The position numbers were made by a program, and so were the translations under genes. Shown piece after piece: positions 7,984 through 11,041 of a DNA stretch of 11,041 bases. Position 1 is the first letter of the stretch; each line of letters starts with the position of its first letter. The stretch is taken from assembly GCA_900769095.1 (NCBI GenBank), contig CAAGFH010000058.1:1-11041 (forward strand). The letters are read 5' to 3'. The notes under the pieces were generated by a model, which made no database searches, had not been told where the DNA came from, and saw nothing but the letters and a program-made list of their open reading frames with translations. The stretch is from Methanobacteriaceae archaeon. GTDB lineage: Archaea; Methanobacteriota; Methanobacteria; Methanobacteriales; Methanobacteriaceae.

Positions 7984-8006
7984 TTTATATTTAAAATTTT
8001 TATATA
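7984..8006. promoter_or_regulatory. Divergent TATA elements for the ADP-ribosylglycohydrolase and GNAT genes
   Basis: The 65-bp gap between the two divergent starts holds one TATA-like element per strand. TAAATATAAA on the minus strand (7984-7993) is centred about 25 bp before the ATG at 7963. TTTTTATATA on the plus strand (7997-8006) is centred about 26 bp before ATG 8029. Both distances put the transcript start at the start codon. Neither gene has a Shine-Dalgarno, so both are probably leaderless. Confidence 0.5.
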
Positions 8007-8028
8007 ATTAAATTCATAGTTTAAAACA

Positions 8029-8538
8029 ATGATTTTAAAAACTCCAAATCTCATTTTAAGACCCTGGAAAAGTAGTGATGCCGAATGTCTTTATAATCTT
8101 GCCAAAAATCCAAAAATTGGTCCTATTGCAGGCTGGCCACCTCATGAAAGTGTTGAAGATAGCTTAAATATTATAAATACAGTTTTTGCAAAAAAAGAAA
8201 CCTATGCTGTTGTTTTAGATGATATTCCTATTGGGTGTGTTGGATTGTTATTTCATCCTGACTGCAATCACTACTGGGGTGATAACACAGCAGAACTTGG
8301 ATATTGGATTGGTGAAGAATATTGGGGAAGAGGTTATGCATTTGAAGCATCAAAAGAACTGATTAAAAGAGCTTTCAATGATTTAGATATTAAAGAGATT
8401 TATGCAACATACAGATGTGAAAATGCACAGTCTGCTCGCGTTTTGGAAAAATTAGGATTTGAATTTTACAATAACATGACTAATGTTGATTATATGCAAA
8501 ATCACTTTGATGAAATAGCTGTAGTGCTTAAAAAATAA
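8029..8538 (+). CDS. GNAT family N-acetyltransferase, RimJ/RimL-like
   Basis: This enzyme would transfer acetyl from acetyl-CoA to an amine: a protein amino terminus, an antibiotic or a small metabolite. The 169 residues match the RimJ/RimL branch of GNAT. It begins with the TPNLILRPW strand (5-13), has GCVGLLF (69-75) and the ELGYWIGEEYWGRGYA block (89-104) that forms the pyrophosphate-binding turn of the acetyl-CoA site. The late ENAQSARVLEKLGFE motif (121-135) is typical of the family end. No transmembrane segment or partner domain is seen. The start has no Shine-Dalgarno and lies about 26 bp after a TATA element, suggesting a leaderless message. The substrate cannot be inferred from the neighbours. 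Confidence 0.92.
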   Translation: MILKTPNLILRPWKSSDAECLYNLAKNPKIGPIAGWPPHESVEDSLNIINTVFAKKETYAVVLDDIPIGCVGLLFHPDCNHYWGDNTAELGYWIGEEYWGRGYAFEASKELIKRAFNDLDIKEIYATYRCENAQSARVLEKLGFEFYNNMTNVDYMQNHFDEIAVVLKK

Positions 8539-8547
8539 TTATATATG
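8539..8547 (+). promoter_or_regulatory. TATA box of the zinc-ribbon membrane protein gene
   Basis: TTATATATG directly after the GNAT stop codon is centred 26 bp before ATG 8569. This suggests the small gene can be transcribed by its own leaderless promoter rather than only by readthrough from the acetyltransferase. No Shine-Dalgarno precedes its ATG. Confidence 0.45.
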
Positions 8548-8568
8548 ATGAAATATTAATGTTAAGTA

Positions 8569-8937
8569 ATGACACGCTTATGTAAAAATTGCCAATTCGA
8601 AAATCAAGACGATTATGACTTTTGCGCTAAATGCGGCACTCCATTAGTTGAAGGACTTAAACCTGCTCAAATAAGAGTTTACAGAACTGAAGACCTTCAG
8701 GTAAATAAAACAGCATTAATCTTTTCATATATTGCTACTATTTTATTTTCATGGGGTGGATTTATCATTGGTTTGTTTTCAAAAAATACTATTTTTGCAA
8801 CATTCACATTCTTTGGATGTTTCTTACCGTTCTTTTTAGTACAGTCCAAACACCCAACACTTAAAAAGCATGGTTTAATAATGTTGGTTATTTCATTAAT
8901 TGGTGTTTCATTATCATTTTATGTAATGATGCATTAA
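8569..8937 (+). CDS. Zinc-ribbon membrane protein of unknown function
   Basis: A 122-residue protein with two parts. The amino end is a short zinc ribbon with two CxxC knuckles (Cys5/Cys8 and Cys19/Cys22, reading CKNC and CAKCG). The rest is membrane: hydrophobic segments at about 47-70, 73-92 and 101-121, predicted as three helices, with a basic patch (HPTLKKH, about 95-101) between the last two. Such ribbon-plus-membrane proteins are common and mostly uncharacterised in Methanobrevibacter-type genomes. The ribbon probably faces the cytoplasm and may bind a protein or nucleic acid partner; that is inference. It lies 30 bp after the GNAT gene with its own TATA element, and faces the exported protein gene tail to tail, 19 bp apart. 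Confidence 0.8.
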   Translation: MTRLCKNCQFENQDDYDFCAKCGTPLVEGLKPAQIRVYRTEDLQVNKTALIFSYIATILFSWGGFIIGLFSKNTIFATFTFFGCFLPFFLVQSKHPTLKKHGLIMLVISLIGVSLSFYVMMH

Positions 8938-8949
8938 AAAAAGAAAAAA
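8936..8949 (-). terminator. T-rich terminator of the 170-residue exported protein gene
   Basis: On the minus strand the sequence past the stop codon at 8957 reads T6, one C, then T7, a typical archaeal U-tract terminator. It starts about seven bases after the stop. It also covers the stop codon of the convergent zinc-ribbon gene, which shows no T-tract of its own in the plus direction. Confidence 0.5.
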
Positions 8950-8956
8950 TGGGAAT

Positions 8957-9469
8957 TTAGACAAAATGAATGCTAATATTTCCCATTAAAAATTGTAGTG
9001 GAATTTCAAAAATATTCATTCCATTTTGTGCCATTGCAGTTCCAACTGCATCTCCACGATCCATTGTTCCTGAAACATGTTCGTTACCAGCATATCCGTT
9101 ATATGCGTCGTTTACACGAATATCATCAATAATGCTGTTACCAAATATTGCCGCAGCAGCATCATTGTTTACACTTACAATGATATGTGGTGTAACACCA
9201 TAGCTGTATGTCATAATATCACGGGCAGCACCATATGGGTCATCAGGATGATCAGCACGTACATTATGTAATGTTTGACCTTCAGCATTAACTGAACTAC
9301 CTGGGTAAACCCACTCAAAACCGGTAATTCCGATTCTTGCAGCCATATCAATACCGCCATCTTCCTCTGAGTCTTCAGCAACAATTAAAATGGGACTAAC
9401 TAGAAGTGAAGCTAAAAATGCAAAGATTAATAGCACAATCACCATTAAAACCATTGATGTTCTTTTCAT
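8957..9469 (-). CDS. Unrecognised exported or membrane-anchored protein, 170 residues
   Basis: I do not recognise this family. The amino end is a basic MKRT followed by about 25 strongly hydrophobic residues (7-31), which is either a signal peptide or a single membrane anchor. An acidic linker EDSEEDGG (32-39) comes next, then a domain of about 130 residues expected outside the cell. That domain has no cysteine and is rich in Gly, Asn, Asp and Ala, with stretches such as GFEWVYPGSS (50-59), HPDDPYGAARDIMTYSYG (74-91) and VSVNNDAAAAIFGN (98-111). It ends hydrophobically at LQFLMGNISIHFV. No lipobox and no sortase-like motif is visible. A minus-strand TATTTAAAAG element (9487-9496) is centred about 22-23 bp before the ATG and there is no Shine-Dalgarno, so the message is likely leaderless. 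It is divergent from prs. Confidence 0.75.
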   Translation of the reverse strand: MKRTSMVLMVIVLLIFAFLASLLVSPILIVAEDSEEDGGIDMAARIGITGFEWVYPGSSVNAEGQTLHNVRADHPDDPYGAARDIMTYSYGVTPHIIVSVNNDAAAAIFGNSIIDDIRVNDAYNGYAGNEHVSGTMDRGDAVGTAMAQNGMNIFEIPLQFLMGNISIHFV

Positions 9470-9510
9470 AATTAACTTTTATACCACTTTTAAATATTAA
9501 TACTTAACCT

Positions 9511-9523
9511 TTTTTAATAATTA
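9511..9523 (+). promoter_or_regulatory. Possible TATA element of the prs operon
   Basis: TTTTTAATAATTA lies about 45 bp before the prs GTG, in the 93-bp divergent region shared with the 170-residue exported protein gene. Initiation would then be near 9540-9545, leaving a leader of about 20 bases that carries the Shine-Dalgarno. The TATTC/ATATAA stretch at 9535-9546 is an alternative. Confidence 0.35.
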
Positions 9524-9553
9524 AAAACATAATTATATTCATATAAAAATTTT

Positions 9554-9559
9554 GGTGAT
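9554..9559 (+). promoter_or_regulatory. Shine-Dalgarno (GGTGAT) deciding the GTG start of prs
   Basis: GGTGAT matches the archaeal anti-Shine-Dalgarno (AUCACC) perfectly and ends three bases before GTG 9563. No ATG lies in frame at a suitable distance, so GTG is the start. Confidence 0.7.
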
Positions 9560-9562
9560 ATT

Positions 9563-10480
9563 GTGATTATAGGTGGTTCATCTTCACAAGATTTAGCTGC
9601 TAGTGTAGCACGCGAACTTGGAGAAAAATTGTGTTATGTGGAAACTAGAAAGTTTCCGGACGGAGAAAGATATTTAAGAATTTCTGAAAGTGTTGAAAAT
9701 GAGGAAGTAACTGTTATTCAGTCAACCGGATATCCTCAAGATGAAAATCTCATGGAATTAATATTCATGATAGCAAACCTCAAAGACTTAGGTGCTAAAA
9801 AAGTAAGAGTAGTAGTTCCATATATGGGATATGCAAGACAGGAAAAACGTTTCAATCCTGGAGAAACAATTTCTGCTAAAATTGTTTGTGAAATGATTGA
9901 ATCTGCAGGTGCTGATGAATTTATTACTTTTAACATCCATGAAAAATGTGTTTTAGACTTCTTTAACATCCCAGCAAGAAATATATCTGCAATGCCGGAT
10001 ATTGCTGATTATTTAAACAAAAAATTCTTCAAAAAAGAAGATGCTAAACCATTAATTATTGCACCTGATAAAGGAGCATATGGATTTGCACAGGAAATAT
10101 CTGAAATCATTGGTTGTGACTGCACTTATTTAACTAAAGTCCGTTTAGGACCAGATAAAGTTGAAACCAAGATTGTAGATGTAAGATGCGACAGTGAAAG
10201 TGAAAATACTGTAAATGTTGATTCTGTAAAAGGAATGCATGCAATTATTGTTGATGATATTATTGCTACCGGTGGAACAATTGTTAATGCAATTAACATC
10301 TTAAAACAATACGGAGCATCCTCTGTTGATGTATGCTGTGTACATCCTATCTTAACCAATAATGGAGCAACTAGAATTTACGCTGCTGGTGCAAACAAGA
10401 TTATTGGAACCAATTCATTATCTTCTGATACCTCACGAGTATCTATTGCTAGTAGCATTGCAGATGCATTGAGGCAATAG
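9563..10480 (+). CDS. prs: Ribose-phosphate pyrophosphokinase (PRPP synthetase)
   Basis: Makes 5-phosphoribosyl 1-pyrophosphate from ribose 5-phosphate and ATP, the precursor of purines, pyrimidines, histidine, tryptophan and NAD. The 305 residues are near the archaeal class (shorter than the usual bacterial enzyme of about 315). Seen motifs: FPDGERYLRI (31-40), the ATP-contacting PYMGYARQEKRF (86-97) followed by NPGE, a conserved His126 in HEK, PDKGAYGFA (168-176), and the PRPP-binding loop VDDIIATGGT (230-239). The start is GTG, supported by GGTGAT just upstream and by the immediate glycine-rich first strand. It leads a tight operon: one base separates its stop from the 96-residue protein, and uvrB follows. 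It is divergent from the exported-protein gene. Confidence 0.96.
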   Translation: MIIGGSSSQDLAASVARELGEKLCYVETRKFPDGERYLRISESVENEEVTVIQSTGYPQDENLMELIFMIANLKDLGAKKVRVVVPYMGYARQEKRFNPGETISAKIVCEMIESAGADEFITFNIHEKCVLDFFNIPARNISAMPDIADYLNKKFFKKEDAKPLIIAPDKGAYGFAQEISEIIGCDCTYLTKVRLGPDKVETKIVDVRCDSESENTVNVDSVKGMHAIIVDDIIATGGTIVNAINILKQYGASSVDVCCVHPILTNNGATRIYAAGANKIIGTNSLSSDTSRVSIASSIADALRQ

Positions 10481-10481
10481 A

Positions 10482-10772
10482 ATGGATAAAGAAACTATTA
10501 AAAAAGAACTTGCTGAAAAATCCAATATTGTTTTAGCAAAATATGAAGAACTTGAAAAGGTTGATACAATTTCAGTAATGAATATGGCTGCTAAAACAGT
10601 ATTTTTAGGTTCTCTTAGAGTTTACAATAAAGATAATGTAGGTAAAATCAAACAGGACCTTGAAAAAGAGATTAAAAGCTATGGTGATATCACAATAAGG
10701 GATGAAAAAGTTGTTCCTTGTTGTGCTCCAAGTTATATTCATGTTAGTTTCAATGTTTCAATTAACAAATAG
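10482..10772 (+). CDS. Uncharacterised 96-residue protein between prs and uvrB
   Basis: I do not recognise it. ATG 10482 lies one base after the prs stop and is preceded by GAGG (10471-10474) within the prs 3' end, at seven-base spacing, so it is very probably translated. The protein is small, soluble-looking and charged. Its first 25 residues look helical ([20 protein letters not shown]), followed by a hydrophobic middle ([16 protein letters not shown], about 30-45), a basic helix (about 50-67) and a strand-rich end with a vicinal Cys-Cys (about 79-80) in VVPCCAPSY. The Cys pair is the only cysteine in the protein. It lies five bases before uvrB. The location suggests co-expression with nucleotide supply and excision repair, but no function can be read from the sequence. 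Confidence 0.75.
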   Translation: MDKETIKKELAEKSNIVLAKYEELEKVDTISVMNMAAKTVFLGSLRVYNKDNVGKIKQDLEKEIKSYGDITIRDEKVVPCCAPSYIHVSFNVSINK

Positions 10773-10777
10773 ATATC

Positions 10778-11041
10778 ATGAAAGAATTCAAACTAAACTC
10801 ACCTTATAAACCGTTAGGTGATCAACCAAAAGCCATTAATTCTTTAGTTAAAGGTATAAATGATGGAGTAAAAGAACAGACACTTTTAGGTGTAACTGGT
10901 TCAGGTAAGACTTTTACAATGGCTAATATCATTGAAAAAGTCCAAAAACCTACTCTCATTATTTCTCATAATAAAACATTAGCTGCACAGCTTTACGAAG
11001 AATTTAAAGAATTTTTCCCAGATAATGCAGTTGAGTATTTT
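10778..11041 (+). CDS. uvrB: Excinuclease ABC subunit UvrB, 5' part (cut by window end)
   Basis: UvrB is the DNA-loading, damage-verifying helicase-like subunit of bacterial-type nucleotide excision repair (UvrABC). Only the first 88 codons are in the window. They hold the family start [10 protein letters not shown] (11-20), the Walker A motif [10 protein letters not shown] (38-47) and the motif Ia segment [11 protein letters not shown] (61-71), leading into the DNA-binding region [13 protein letters not shown] 10778 is five bases after the preceding stop and no clear Shine-Dalgarno is seen, so it probably relies on coupling to the 96-residue gene. UvrABC is known in a subset of archaea including Methanobacteriales, where it is thought to come from bacteria. 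The uvrA and uvrC genes are not in view. Confidence 0.97.
   Translation, partial: MKEFKLNSPYKPLGDQPKAINSLVKGINDGVKEQTLLGVTGSGKTFTMANIIEKVQKPTLIISHNKTLAAQLYEEFKEFFPDNAVEYF

Noticed and set aside
8948-8987. Inverted repeat AATGGGAA/TTCCCATT around the end of the exported-protein gene
   Set aside because: The arms are only 8 bp with a 24-base loop, and one arm is coding. Such matches are expected by chance in AT-rich DNA.
1-11041. CRISPR, tRNA/rRNA, IS element, attachment site or phage module
   Set aside because: I saw no regularly spaced repeats, tRNA-like cloverleaf, rRNA segment, transposase or integrase signature on either strand.

Overview
The window looks like chromosomal DNA of a Methanobacteriales archaeon, most likely a Methanobrevibacter relative. 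The reasons are very AT-rich DNA, TATA-type archaeal promoters with start codons close behind them, a membrane-anchored archaeal Lon protease, an archaeal-type PRPP synthetase, a cobamide (cobyric acid) synthase, and a MurT-like Mur ligase of the sort expected where pseudomurein is made. The genus call is an inference from gene content and codon usage, not from a search. No rRNA, tRNA, CRISPR array, insertion sequence or phage gene is visible.

Layout: (1) 26-1379 (+) is a wrecked MATE-family efflux pump gene carrying two frameshifts and one in-frame stop. (2) 1369-2898 (-) is cobQ, whose last bases overlap the dead pump's tail. (3) A 196-bp divergent promoter region separates it from lonB (3095-5071, +). 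lonB has a strong Shine-Dalgarno site and a leader, and ends in a hairpin plus T-tract whose 5' arm lies in its final codons. (4) 5166-6590 (+) is a MurT-like Mur ligase with an internal Cys4 zinc ribbon; no amidotransferase partner of the GatD kind sits beside it. (5) A leftward two-gene unit follows: an ADP-ribosylglycohydrolase-family gene (7049-7963) overlapping by 14 bp a 160-residue protein of unknown function (6580-7062). (6) 8029-8538 (+) is a GNAT acetyltransferase and 8569-8937 (+) a small zinc-ribbon membrane protein. (7) 8957-9469 (-) is an unrecognised exported or membrane-anchored protein. (8) 9563-11041 (+) is a tight operon: prs, a 96-residue unknown protein, and the 5' part of uvrB, cut by the window edge.

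Most of this is housekeeping: cobamide synthesis for methanogenesis, membrane protein quality control, cell-wall or amide chemistry, PRPP supply and nucleotide excision repair. The parts most worth a second look are the multi-lesion MATE pseudogene, the overlapping ADP-ribosylglycohydrolase/unknown pair, the MurT-like ligase without a local GatD, the uncharacterised small protein between prs and uvrB, the hairpin terminator after lonB, and a promoter pattern suggesting that many genes here are leaderless. I do not see convincing evidence of a large new defence or mobile system. The window has no gene-free stretch above 200 bp.
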